A DNA stretch of 64,000 nt from Gemmatimonadota bacterium (GTDB lineage: Bacteria; Gemmatimonadota; Gemmatimonadetes; Palauibacterales; Palauibacteraceae). The notes under the pieces are model-generated. The model saw nothing but the letters and a program-made list of their open reading frames with translations. It did not search any database and was not told the origin of the DNA. The position numbers and the translations under genes were made by a program. This document shows positions 39,395-48,031 of this stretch, piece by piece (the stretch's first letter is position 1; the number at the start of each line of letters is the position of its first letter). The stretch spans positions 51,328-115,327 of the forward strand of contig JAJDUL010000060.1 in NCBI GenBank assembly GCA_022826685.1, written 5' to 3'.

Positions 39395-40234
39395 TCAGCG
39401 ACCGGTCTCCACCTCGTTCCGCTCGAAGTCGCGAAGGTACATGTCGACGCCACCGATCTTCATGCGGCTCTTGATCTGCACGATGAGGCGACGGTCATCG
39501 TCCGAGATGAAGACCTCGGCCTGTCCTTCCTCTCCGAACAGACCCTCGGTCTGAATGGTCGGACGCAGGACGATCGTGTTGAACGTCCCCGCCGGCACGC
39601 GCACGCGCTCGCGGCGCAGGACCTCGACGACGACCGGATTGCCGTCCTCCTCGAAGTAACGGTCGAACTCGTAGGTCCGGCCGATCTCCAGCGGGAGAGT
39701 CCGGATCAGGTAGAGGTAGGAGATTTCGTCGAGCGCGCCCGGGGGCATGGGAAGATCCCGCTGGCGGCGGTGCGGAAGATAGGCCTCGGCCTCCTCGTTC
39801 CAGTCCTGCCTCGTGGCGGCGAGGGCCTCGTGATCCAGCTCCCAGCGGCGCTGTCTGCGGTACCCTCCCTGCCGAAGATTCTCTTCGAAGCGAAGCGACC
39901 GGTAGGGGTCAGGGGCAAGCCAGCTCACCGTGCGGTCGTCCATCCTGTAGAAGGGAATGCTCCCCTTCATCTCCATCGAGAGCCGGTACGCCGGCGTGCC
40001 GCGGATCGTATCCTGCGCTTCGACCCGGAGGTGCATGCGCCCGAAGTTCACGGGCCCGAACAGCACGGCGTACTCGGAGGTCTCCCCGATCTCGAACGGC
40101 CAGCTCTCGGAGAAGAGGTCATCGGCCACTTCGTCCGGGCTGCTCTGCCCCGCGAGGTCGGGTGTACCCGAAAGCGACGGGGCGAGGAGCGCCAGACACG
40201 CCACGGCGCCGCGGCGCAGCGTTCGTCTCCGCAT
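39395..40234 (-). CDS. DUF3108-like periplasmic protein
   Basis: Exported protein of 279 residues. The signal peptide is RRGAVACLALLAPSLSG, with a likely cleavage near residue 29. The mature part is beta-rich and carries the DUF3108 pattern: EIGETSEYAVLFGPVNFGRM, AYRLSMEMKGSIPFYRMDD, EISYLYLIRTLPLEIGRTYEF and VPAGTFNTIVLRPTIQTEG. The start at 40234 is 1 nt after the glycosyltransferase stop. The family is often linked to envelope assembly but has no proven activity. It is the last gene of the lipid A/LPS operon, which suggests an envelope role. Confidence 0.85.
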   Translation of the reverse strand: MRRRTLRRGAVACLALLAPSLSGTPDLAGQSSPDEVADDLFSESWPFEIGETSEYAVLFGPVNFGRMHLRVEAQDTIRGTPAYRLSMEMKGSIPFYRMDDRTVSWLAPDPYRSLRFEENLRQGGYRRQRRWELDHEALAATRQDWNEEAEAYLPHRRQRDLPMPPGALDEISYLYLIRTLPLEIGRTYEFDRYFEEDGNPVVVEVLRRERVRVPAGTFNTIVLRPTIQTEGLFGEEGQAEVFISDDDRRLIVQIKSRMKIGGVDMYLRDFERNEVETGR

Positions 40235-40235
40235 G

Positions 40236-40985
40236 TCAGGCCGCTTCAGCGATCTGCCGGCCGATCTCGCGCAGGGCGCGGTCGCGGCCGGCGGCGAACA
40301 GCTGCCGGAGTTGCTCGCCGGCCCGGAAGCGGGCGTCACGGTATCGGCGAAGGGGGTGCGGATCATGCGGAATCTCCTCGAATCTTCGTACGAACGGCCA
40401 CACCTGCAGGAGCAGCGCGGCGCTGGCGGCCCAACCTTCGTACGGCAGCAGCGGCCCATCGCCGGCGGCGACAGCGCGTTCCAGAGCGAACAACCTATAT
40501 AACCGAAGAGAAGCATAAGGGTCCGTCACGGCTGGAGCCGGCAGCAGATGACGGGCGCAGAGCCGGCCGCCGGCCCGGGTCAGACGCCGGGTGAACGGTT
40601 CCGCATCGCCGCGCGCGACGGTGACGAGATCGGCTCCGCCTTCGAAGCGGCGAAGCATCTCCGGCAAACGCTCGGGTGGATCGGAGAAATCGCCCTGCAT
40701 GGAGACGAAAGCGTCGCGTCGCGGATAACCCGAGCGGCGAAGCGTCGCCCGGATCAACCGGTCGAGGCTCGCGGCGTAGCCCCGCCGCTCCTCGTTGCGG
40801 AGCACGGTCAGCGGGAGCACCCGCGGATAACGCTCGAGCGCCTCGTCCGTCCCATCGTCCGAGGCATCGTCGCAGACGAGCACGTGAAACTGCCGCCGCT
40901 CGCCGTAGAGCAGTTCGCGGATGCGCCACAGCAGCGGACCCACGGTCTCGCGTTCGTTGTGAACCGGAATACCGATGTGAATCAC
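40236..40985 (-). CDS. Glycosyltransferase family 2
   Basis: GT-A-type glycosyltransferase of 249 residues. It begins VIHIGIPVHNERETVGPLLW, with the nucleotide-sugar site VLVCDDASDDGTDEAL (about 39-54) and NEERRGYAASLDRLIRATLR. The DxD-like acceptor region is MQGDFSDPPERLPEMLRRFE, the pattern seen in dolichol-phosphate-mannose synthase-like enzymes. The GTG at 40985 overlaps the acyltransferase stop (GTGA); upstream frame sequence is not conserved. No membrane helix is evident. It probably adds a sugar to a lipid carrier or LPS core; donor and acceptor are unknown. Confidence 0.9.
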   Translation of the reverse strand: MIHIGIPVHNERETVGPLLWRIRELLYGERRQFHVLVCDDASDDGTDEALERYPRVLPLTVLRNEERRGYAASLDRLIRATLRRSGYPRRDAFVSMQGDFSDPPERLPEMLRRFEGGADLVTVARGDAEPFTRRLTRAGGRLCARHLLPAPAVTDPYASLRLYRLFALERAVAAGDGPLLPYEGWAASAALLLQVWPFVRRFEEIPHDPHPLRRYRDARFRAGEQLRQLFAAGRDRALREIGRQIAEAA

Positions 40986-41908
40986 GCGCCCTCTCCGTGT
41001 TGCGCCACCCGCTTCCAGCGCCGGTGGAACCAGAAATACTGCTCCGGCCGCTGTTCGATCTCCCTCTCCAACACCCGAACCCATCCCTTCGTGACCTCGA
41101 CCGGATCGGCGCCGGCGCCGGACCGACGGCCGTCGATCTCTTCATGGACGATCCTGTACCCCGATGGGTCTCGAACCAGGGCCGCGAAGAAGAGAGGGAC
41201 ATCGGCCGCAAGACACAAACGCGCCGGGGCGAGCGACGTCCAGGCGGGGCGGCCGAGGAAGTCGATCGGGGCGCTGCCCAGCCGGGTGTGCTGATCGGCC
41301 ACCAGGGCAAGAATTCGGCCCGATCGCAGGGCGTCGAGCGCGGGCCTCGCCGCCGCGTCGCGGTCGAGCACTTCCAGCTCCAGCCGCGCGCGCAGCTCGC
41401 CCAGCCGACGGCCGAAGGCGCCTCGCTGCCGCTGCACGACCGTCGTCACGCGTACTCCGAGCGCTCGCACGGCGGCGGCGCCGAGCTCCCAGTTTCCGAG
41501 GTGCCCGGAGACAACCACGGCGCCGTCCTGCTCCGCGACCGCGGTGCGCAGGCGCGGGCCCAGCCCGGACTCGTCGACGACGCGGGACAGCGCTCGCTCG
41601 ATCCGGGACGGACCGCCCATGAGGAGCGCGGCCTCCCGGCCGAAGTGTCGGTAGCAGGCGCGAGCCGTGCCGCGCACCCAACGCGGTGTCGCGGTCGGGA
41701 AGCTCGCGGCGAGCTGGGAGTCGACGACGCCGCGACGCACGCGGAGAGCGTCGCGACACAGCGTCCCGAGCGCCCGGCCGGCCGCGAGCGCCACCGGTTC
41801 CGGCGCGACGCGCAATCCGAGATGCAGGCCGGCGACTCCGCCGTCCACGAGCGCATCCGCGAGCGGTCGGCCGCCGCTCGGTCCACGCCGGCCCGCACGG
41901 TCCGTCAC
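40982..41908 (-). CDS. Lipid A biosynthesis acyltransferase (LpxL/HtrB family)
   Basis: Late acyltransferase of 308 residues that adds a secondary acyl chain to lipid A or a related lipid. The catalytic H-x4-E motif is VSGHLGNWELGA (His about 133). The supporting blocks VVQRQRGAFGRRLGEL, LVADQHTRLGSAPIDFLGRP and the C-terminal EQYFWFHRRWK are typical of the LpxL/LpxM family. The N-terminus is Arg/Gly-rich, with a hydrophobic stretch near 25-45 for membrane attachment. The start overlaps the ABC exporter stop by 4 nt (ATGA), and its stop overlaps the GT2 start. The operon supports an outer-membrane lipid function. Confidence 0.9.
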   Translation of the reverse strand: MTDRAGRRGPSGGRPLADALVDGGVAGLHLGLRVAPEPVALAAGRALGTLCRDALRVRRGVVDSQLAASFPTATPRWVRGTARACYRHFGREAALLMGGPSRIERALSRVVDESGLGPRLRTAVAEQDGAVVVSGHLGNWELGAAAVRALGVRVTTVVQRQRGAFGRRLGELRARLELEVLDRDAAARPALDALRSGRILALVADQHTRLGSAPIDFLGRPAWTSLAPARLCLAADVPLFFAALVRDPSGYRIVHEEIDGRRSGAGADPVEVTKGWVRVLEREIEQRPEQYFWFHRRWKRVAQHGEGA

Positions 41909-43740
41909 GGCTGCGAGACGTGTTCGAGCTGGTGGCCGAAGAGCCGGCGGTACGGCCCGCCGCGAGAGACGAGCGCGTCGTGGCGACCGGCGTCCACAAG
42001 CCGCCCGCGCTCGAGGACGAAGATCCGGTCGGCCTCGCGCACCGTGGAGAGCCGGTGGGCGACCACGATCACCGTGCGGCCGCGAAAGCCCTCGGCCGCC
42101 GTCCTCAGCGCCGTCTCCGTTTCGGCATCCACGGCCGATGTGGCTTCGTCCAGGATGAGGATCGGCGGATCGCGGAAGATGGCCCGCGCGATCCCGATGC
42201 GCTGGCGCTGGCCCGTCGAAAGACGCACGCCGCGATCGCCGAGTACGGTGCCGTAGCCGTCGGGCAGCCCCGTGATGAAGCCGTGCGCCCCGGCCGTCCG
42301 CGCCGCCGCCTCGACGCCCGCCGGATCCGGCGTATCCTCCCCGTAGGCGATGTTCGCCGCCACCGTGTCGTGGAAGAGCACTGCCTCCTGCCCCACGAGA
42401 CCGATGAGCCGGCGGAGAGAGTCCACCGAGAACTCCCGGATGTCCGTCCCATCGATCGTCACCCGCCCCGCCTGAGGGTCCGCAAACCTGGGCAGCAGAT
42501 CGACCAGTGTGGACTTCCCGCTCCCGGACGCCCCGACGATGGCGACGACGGATCCGCGCGGGATGACGACGTCGATGTCCCGCAGCGCGGCCCGCCCCCG
42601 CTCGTAGGCAAAGCTGACGCCCTCGTAGCGGATCTCCCGCTTGGGACCCGTCGCGATCCGCGACCCTCCGGCCGGCTCCGGGTCCTGGTCGAGCACCTCG
42701 AAGAAGCGGTCCGCCGCGGCGAGCCCCTGCGCGGCGATGGCCGGATACTGCGCGAACGCCTTCACCGGCGTGATGGCGCGCAGCGCGATGGTCACGAAGG
42801 CGACGAACTGCTCGGGAGCGATCGACCCTCCGCCCCCCACGAACGACGCTCCGATCCAGACGAGGCCAAGCGCCACGACGGACGCGAGCACCTCGGAGAG
42901 GGGCGAGGCGAGGTGCCGGGTCGTCGCCGCGGCGATCCGCTTGCGGCTGAACGCGTCCGAACGGCGGCGAAAGCGTTCCTTCTCGAAGTCCTCGGCGACT
43001 CTCGACTTCACGAGCCGCACCGCGCCCAGCGACTCCTGCAGCGCCGCGACGAGTTCGCCGTGGTCATCCCAGGTGCGGCGGAACCTCTCGCGCAGCCGTC
43101 CGAGCAGCGGCCGCAGACCGAGCCACACGAGCGGCACCAGGACGACGGCGATCAGCGCCAGCCTCCACGAGAGAGCGAACAGCGCCGCCGCGTAGGCCGC
43201 GAGGGTCGCGATCTGGCGCACGGCCTGCGCGAGCGCATCCGTCACGACGGGCTTCGCCTCCCCGGCGTCCGTGATCACGCGCGCGATCAACTGCCCCACC
43301 TTTCCACGCTCGAAGAAGGCGAGCGGCAGGTGCTGCAGGTGCGCGTGCACGGCGTTGCGCACGTCGCGGACGAGGAACTCCTGCGTGCGGATCGAGAGCG
43401 CCCGCCCCCCGACGATGCAGAAGTTCTTGAGGAGGAGCGCAGCCAGCACCAGCACGCACACGGCCCGCAGCCCGTCCAGTCCGGCTTCCGGGCCGAGCCA
43501 CCCCCCGGCGATCCCGTCGATGAAGCGCTCCGCCGCGTTCCGTCCGCCGCCGGGCAGGGGAGGTCCCATGCCGAAGAGCGAGCGAAGGAACGGGATGAGC
43601 AGGAGAAGGCTGAACGCCTCGAGTCCGGCCGCGAGCACGCCGAGCGCCAGGCTCGCGAGGAAGGTCCACCGATAGGGACGCAGGAACCGGAGCAGCCGCC
43701 GGTACGAGGATGCGCCCTCGCCGCTCCGGCCCGGAGTCAT
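41905..43740 (-). CDS. MsbA-like ABC lipid exporter
   Basis: Fused ABC half-transporter of 611 residues. An N-terminal six-helix membrane domain (about 20-320) is followed by an ATPase domain with Walker A VGASGSGKSTLVDLLPRFAD (about 405-424), Q-loop IGLVGQEAVLFHD and signature RLSTGQRQRIGIARAIF. Walker B is ILILDEATSAVDAETE, with the H-loop in VIVVAHRLSTVREADRI. Such homodimers flip lipid A or lipid-linked glycans. Its place directly upstream of an LpxL-like acyltransferase and downstream of a heptosyltransferase-like gene fits MsbA. The start is 4 nt after the PorX-like stop. Lipid A as cargo is inferred from context. Confidence 0.9.
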   Translation of the reverse strand: MTPGRSGEGASSYRRLLRFLRPYRWTFLASLALGVLAAGLEAFSLLLLIPFLRSLFGMGPPLPGGGRNAAERFIDGIAGGWLGPEAGLDGLRAVCVLVLAALLLKNFCIVGGRALSIRTQEFLVRDVRNAVHAHLQHLPLAFFERGKVGQLIARVITDAGEAKPVVTDALAQAVRQIATLAAYAAALFALSWRLALIAVVLVPLVWLGLRPLLGRLRERFRRTWDDHGELVAALQESLGAVRLVKSRVAEDFEKERFRRRSDAFSRKRIAAATTRHLASPLSEVLASVVALGLVWIGASFVGGGGSIAPEQFVAFVTIALRAITPVKAFAQYPAIAAQGLAAADRFFEVLDQDPEPAGGSRIATGPKREIRYEGVSFAYERGRAALRDIDVVIPRGSVVAIVGASGSGKSTLVDLLPRFADPQAGRVTIDGTDIREFSVDSLRRLIGLVGQEAVLFHDTVAANIAYGEDTPDPAGVEAAARTAGAHGFITGLPDGYGTVLGDRGVRLSTGQRQRIGIARAIFRDPPILILDEATSAVDAETETALRTAAEGFRGRTVIVVAHRLSTVREADRIFVLERGRLVDAGRHDALVSRGGPYRRLFGHQLEHVSQP

Positions 43741-43744
43741 CGAG

Positions 43745-45319
43745 TCACCGCGGCGTGAGCAGCGCGGCCGGGAGCACCATCTCGTCGGGGCTTACGCCGC
43801 CGTGCAGGAAACTGTCCCGGTACCGATTCTGGTATTCCCGCAGCCTCGTCGGATAGACGAAGAAGTAGTCCTCGCGACAGAGGGCAAAGGTCTGTTTCAT
43901 CCCGCCGGGAGGCAGGCGCCATTCGTCCGCGTCCGACGTCGACATGACCGCGGCCGGATTTTCGACCTTCATGTCGTCGCCGATCTTGTAGCGCAGGCTC
44001 GTCGACGCGTCGCGTCCGGCGTAGATCGTGGCGGGCCGCCGGCAGTGAATCGAACCGTGGTCCGTCGTCAGGAGGACCCGCACTCCCCGTTGCGCGGCCA
44101 GCTGCAGCGCCTTCAGCGCCGGCGAACGCTCGAACCAGGTCACGGTGAGCGAGCGCAGCGCGCTGCTGTCCTGCGCCATCTCCCAGATCAGGCGCGATCG
44201 GGCCCTCCCGTGCGTGAGCATGTCCACGAAGCCGAACACGAGCGCGGTGGCGGAAGGGGACGACAGGTAGCCGCCGAGCCGCGCCAGCATCGGCTCGCTC
44301 TCCTGGGCCGAGAAGATCTTCTCGTAGTGCACGGGGAGCCGCGACGCGGTCAGTTCGTGGATCTGCCGCTCGAAGAGTTCGTCCTCGAACGAGTTGTAGC
44401 CGATCTCGCTGCCCCTCTCCCACCACTCCGGACGACGCTCGGCGAGTTCGTCCGCGAAGATGCCTCCGAAGATCGCGTTGCGCGCGAACGGGGTCGCCGT
44501 CGGCAGGAGGCCCGCGTAGAGCGCCTCCTCGATCTCGAAGTGTTCGCTGACGATGGGGAGGACAGCCCGCCACTGGTCCAGCCGCATGCAGTCCATCACG
44601 ACGAGCAGCGCCGCCGGATCCTCGTCGAGGATCGGTCGGAAGAAGCGGGGCAGCACGTCGACCGAGAGGGTCGGCCCCCGCTCGCCTCCCTCGTGTACCC
44701 ATTCCCCGTATCGATCCGCCACGAGATCGCAGAAGCCTCTACTCAGCTCGGTGTGCAGCCCCTTCAGGATCTCGCGCAGGCCCGATTCGCCGGCCTCCTC
44801 CAGCTTCAGGTCCCAGTCGACGAGGTCCGAGTAGAGGTCGGCCCAATCCTGCCAGGACGCCGCGGTGGAGACCCGCTCCCGCAACTCGCCGAAGCGGCGC
44901 GAGAAATCGCGCGTGATGTGCTCGTGGCGCAGGGCCGGGCCGGCGAGGAGCCGGGTCACGACCGAGAGCACCTGCCGGGGACTCGTCGGTTTGACGATGT
45001 AATCGTCCGCCCGCCGTCCGATCGCCTCGTGCATGGTCGATTCTTCTTCGCTCTTCGTGACCATCACCACGGGGAGGCGCGGGGCGGAACTCCGGATGCG
45101 GTCGAGAACCTCGATCCCGCGCAGCCCCGGCATCCGCTCATCCAGCAGCACGAGGTCGTAGGAAGCCGCCGTCAGGAGCTCCATCGCGTCCTGACCGTTC
45201 ATCACGGCATCGACGTGATATCCCGAGGACCGCAGCAGCATGAGATGCGGACGCAGCAGGTCGACTTCGTCGTCCACCCAGAGGATGCGGCCCGCCACGG
45301 TCTTCGTCCCTTCGGTCAT
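43745..45319 (-). CDS. PorX-like response regulator with PglZ/alkaline phosphatase domain
   Basis: Two-domain regulator of 524 residues. The receiver domain (about 9-128) has the acidic pair in ILWVDDEVD, phospho-acceptor Asp 60 in LVLLDERMPG, a Thr/Ser switch in VVMVTKSEEE and Lys in YIVKPTSPRQ. A helical linker (about 130-220) leads to a PglZ/alkaline-phosphatase-fold domain (about 235-500) with LLVVMDCMRLDQWRAVLP, TATPFARNAIFGG, FGFVDMLTHGRARS and LLTTDHGSIHCRRP, the predicted zinc site. This is the PorX layout; PorX controls type IX secretion in Bacteroidota and has phosphodiesterase activity. No T9SS gene or histidine kinase is nearby. It sits 10 nt after the GT9 gene with an AAAGG Shine-Dalgarno. 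Confidence 0.9.
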   Translation of the reverse strand: MTEGTKTVAGRILWVDDEVDLLRPHLMLLRSSGYHVDAVMNGQDAMELLTAASYDLVLLDERMPGLRGIEVLDRIRSSAPRLPVVMVTKSEEESTMHEAIGRRADDYIVKPTSPRQVLSVVTRLLAGPALRHEHITRDFSRRFGELRERVSTAASWQDWADLYSDLVDWDLKLEEAGESGLREILKGLHTELSRGFCDLVADRYGEWVHEGGERGPTLSVDVLPRFFRPILDEDPAALLVVMDCMRLDQWRAVLPIVSEHFEIEEALYAGLLPTATPFARNAIFGGIFADELAERRPEWWERGSEIGYNSFEDELFERQIHELTASRLPVHYEKIFSAQESEPMLARLGGYLSSPSATALVFGFVDMLTHGRARSRLIWEMAQDSSALRSLTVTWFERSPALKALQLAAQRGVRVLLTTDHGSIHCRRPATIYAGRDASTSLRYKIGDDMKVENPAAVMSTSDADEWRLPPGGMKQTFALCREDYFFVYPTRLREYQNRYRDSFLHGGVSPDEMVLPAALLTPR

Positions 45320-45329
45320 ATGAGGCCTT

Positions 45330-46391
45330 TCAGCTTTTCAGATAGAAGCGGATGGCCCGCTCCAGCTTCAGCACGACGTCCCCGGCGCGGATTCTCGACA
45401 TGCGTCCCGGCCGAGTGGCCCGGGACGGCGCTCGCCCGCCATCGGAGCCGGCGGAGCCGCGAAACCGGTCCACCGTGAGATCCGTGAACCGGCCGTAGGG
45501 ACCGCTGCGCGCGGGATCCGTGTACCCGTACAGTCCGATGGTCGGCGTCCCCAGCGCCACCGCCATGTGCAGAGGGCCCGTGTCCGGCGACAGCACGAGG
45601 TCGCTCGCGGAGAGCCGGCCCGCCAACTCCCGCAGCGTCCCTCCCAGCGCGACGCGCGGCGGGACCCCGCACAACTCCTCGAGGCGGCAGGCATCCCGCA
45701 GTTCCTCCTCCGAGTCTCCTCCCAGGAGGACGGGCTGAAGGCCCAGATCGCCGGCCGCCACGTCGATTACCCGCGCCGTCCCCTCGAGGGTCCAGTTTCG
45801 TCGGGCGTTGGAACTCCGCGGCACGATCGCAAGCACCGGGCGCGAGAACTCCTCCCTCCACCGCGCCGACTTTCGCCGTTCCTCCTCCGTGAAGTGAAAA
45901 CGCCACTCCAGGCATCGAGGGACGCCGAGATGATCGAGGAACTCGAACAGTTCGTCCTGAATGTGGGCCACGGGGGCCGGAGGGATGCGGTGGTTCGTGG
46001 CCAGCCAGCTCAGGTCGCGGGCGCGCGCGCGATCGTGGCCGAGGCGCTCAGGAGAGCGCAGGAGACGCGTGACCATCCCTCCCTTGAAGTTCGGCTGCAG
46101 ACAGATGACGAGATCGAACGTCTCCTCCGCCACCTCGCGCCGAAAGCGGGAATAGGCGCGGGCGCCGAGCCGGCGGTGGAAGAGGATGGTCCGGTCGACG
46201 TCCGGCCGGCCGGCCATCAGCGTCGCCGGGCCAGGCTGCAGCACCCACGTGAGATGGGCGCCGGGCCAGGCCCGCCGAAGGGACGCGACGACGGGCATCC
46301 CCTGGACGGTGCTTCCCACCGCGCTCATGAGCACGATGGCGACCCGGCGCGGGGGAGCGTCCGCGCCCCGCGGGGATCTATCGGCCCGCAT
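45330..46391 (-). CDS. Glycosyltransferase family 9 (heptosyltransferase-like)
   Basis: GT-B-fold enzyme of 353 residues related to WaaC/WaaF. RRVAIVLMSAVGSTVQGMPV opens the N-terminal domain, and LTWVLQPGPATLMAGRPDVD and DLVICLQPNFKGGMVTRLLR follow. The C-terminal donor domain has VLAIVPRSSNARRNWTLEG and the GT9 motif ASDLVLSPDTGPLHMAVALG, ending in YGYTDPARSGPYG. It probably transfers heptose or a similar sugar to the LPS core. The ATG at 46391 is preferred; upstream frame sequence is not conserved. It is the first gene of the envelope operon and is divergent from lptF, with a 106-nt gap. Confidence 0.9.
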   Translation of the reverse strand: MRADRSPRGADAPPRRVAIVLMSAVGSTVQGMPVVASLRRAWPGAHLTWVLQPGPATLMAGRPDVDRTILFHRRLGARAYSRFRREVAEETFDLVICLQPNFKGGMVTRLLRSPERLGHDRARARDLSWLATNHRIPPAPVAHIQDELFEFLDHLGVPRCLEWRFHFTEEERRKSARWREEFSRPVLAIVPRSSNARRNWTLEGTARVIDVAAGDLGLQPVLLGGDSEEELRDACRLEELCGVPPRVALGGTLRELAGRLSASDLVLSPDTGPLHMAVALGTPTIGLYGYTDPARSGPYGRFTDLTVDRFRGSAGSDGGRAPSRATRPGRMSRIRAGDVVLKLERAIRFYLKS

Positions 46392-46461
46392 CCTGGTACA
46401 GAAGTTGGCGGACCGTGACGAAACCGCGGGGCGGAACCGGCCCCGGAATGACCCACCCGGG

Positions 46462-46490
46462 CTGACAACGGCCCGAAAACACAGTAATCT
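46462..46490 (+). promoter_or_regulatory. Predicted lptF promoter, leaderless type
   Basis: CTGACA (46462-46467) and TAATCT (46485-46490) are 17 nt apart. The lptF ATG begins at 46498, only 7 nt after the -10, so the mRNA would start at or next to the A of ATG. The intervening CGGGGCG is not a convincing Shine-Dalgarno. Confidence 0.55.
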
Positions 46491-46497
46491 CGGGGCG

Positions 46498-48027
46498 ATG
46501 CGAACTCTCACCCGCTACATCCTGCGCCGTCACGCCGGGCCGTTCATCTTCGCCGTCATCGGCACCACGGTGCTGCTCCTCCTCGATCAGGTGAGCAAGC
46601 GCTTCGAGCGGCTCATCGGCAAGGACCTCGAGTGGATCGTGATCGCCGAGGTCTTCATCTACTCGATCCCCTTCATCCTCGCCCAGACCCTTCCGATGGC
46701 CGTGCTCATCGCGGTCCTGTACGTCTTCAGCCGGATGGAGGGCGACTTCGAGATCACCGCCATCAAGGCGAGCGGCATCCCCCTGTCGCGCGTGATGGCC
46801 CCGCTCCTCGTCTGTGCCGTCATTCTGGCCGGCGGGATGACCTGGTTCAACAACACGATCCTGCCGCAGTCGAATCACCATCTGCAGGTGCTGCTCCGGG
46901 GGATCGGCCGCAAGACGCCGACCTTCAACCTTCGGGAACATACGATCAACGAAGTGCTCCCGTCCTATGTCTACGTACACCCGGGCATGATCGACCGGGA
47001 AGAGAGCGTGGTCCACGATGTCGCGATCTATGATGAGCGGAACGGCCAGGAGAGCCGCTCCATCTACGCGACCCGCGGGAAGATGGGCTTCTCCGAGGAG
47101 GGAGAAGACCTCTACTTCGACCTCGAGGACGGCGTCGTCCAGGTGCGCATGAACGAGCGCCCGCACGCCTTCCGTCGCATCGCCTTCGAGCAGATGCTGC
47201 TCAAGATCCCGGATGTGGCGAACGGCCTCGAGCGCGATACCGCCGCCATCCGCGGCGATCGCGAGATGAACATCGCCGACATGCGTGCGGAGGCGGCTCT
47301 CGGTGCGCAGATGGCGGACGCGGCGCGCTCGGAGAGCCTCGTTTATGCGCAGGCGATCACCCGCATGCTGCTGGATTTCGAGCAACCTCTCGCGGACGCG
47401 CCGACCTCGGGGACCGGGGCCCGGCCGGCGGACCGCACCCGTCCCCAGGAGAGCGAGGTCGTCGACTGGAGGGATGACATCCCCGACCTGGAACGCGGCC
47501 GGGACATCGATCTCCCGGATCGGCGAGACGGTTTTCCCCCGACACGGGAGGCGCGCGCGCCTGGCGAGATCGAGCCGGAAGCGCAGGACTCCCCATACCC
47601 CCCGCGCGGAGAAGCCGCCGCGCCGGACTCGACGACACAGGTCGCCGAGAGCGCAGCCCGCCGCTTCTACTCCGCATTCGATGCGGCGACCCAGTTCCAT
47701 TCCTATGCGGAGCGCGAAGTCACGGGCCTTCGCCGGATCAACCAGTACTGGGTCGAGATTCACAAGAAGGGGACGATCCCGGCCGCGTGCATCGTCTTCG
47801 TCCTCCTCGGGGCACCGATCGCCGTCCGGTTCCCGCGCGGGGGCATCGCGCTCGTCGTCGGCGTCAGCCTCGGCATCTTCGGGGCGTACTACGTGTCGCT
47901 CATCGGGGGTGAGCGACTCGCCGACCGCCTCTGGATCTCGCCGCTATGGGCCATGTGGGCCCCGAACGTCCTGTTCGGCGCCGCCGGGCTCGTGGCCCTG
48001 GCCCGCTCCACCAAAGTGATGCGCTGA
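46498..48027 (+). CDS. lptF: LPS export permease LptF-like (YjgP/YjgQ family)
   Basis: Permease of the LptB2FG complex that extracts LPS from the inner membrane, 509 residues. MRTLTRYILRRHAGPFIFAV opens three N-terminal helices (to about 125). A periplasmic beta-jellyroll follows, with INEVLPSYVYVHPGMIDREE and IYATRGKMGF, and then the last three helices (about 420-505). The protein is about 140 residues longer than typical. Residues about 296-384 are a Pro/Asp/Arg-rich low-complexity insertion between the jellyroll and the last helices. LptF and LptG are hard to separate by sequence; gene order suggests LptF first. The next gene starts 4 nt later. Confidence 0.88.
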   Translation: MRTLTRYILRRHAGPFIFAVIGTTVLLLLDQVSKRFERLIGKDLEWIVIAEVFIYSIPFILAQTLPMAVLIAVLYVFSRMEGDFEITAIKASGIPLSRVMAPLLVCAVILAGGMTWFNNTILPQSNHHLQVLLRGIGRKTPTFNLREHTINEVLPSYVYVHPGMIDREESVVHDVAIYDERNGQESRSIYATRGKMGFSEEGEDLYFDLEDGVVQVRMNERPHAFRRIAFEQMLLKIPDVANGLERDTAAIRGDREMNIADMRAEAALGAQMADAARSESLVYAQAITRMLLDFEQPLADAPTSGTGARPADRTRPQESEVVDWRDDIPDLERGRDIDLPDRRDGFPPTREARAPGEIEPEAQDSPYPPRGEAAAPDSTTQVAESAARRFYSAFDAATQFHSYAEREVTGLRRINQYWVEIHKKGTIPAACIVFVLLGAPIAVRFPRGGIALVVGVSLGIFGAYYVSLIGGERLADRLWISPLWAMWAPNVLFGAAGLVALARSTKVMR

Positions 48028-48031
48028 CGCC

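Noticed and set aside
41686..43758. A 690-codon frame antisense to the MsbA-like gene
   Set aside because: His/Arg/Asp-rich shadow of a clear ABC transporter gene.
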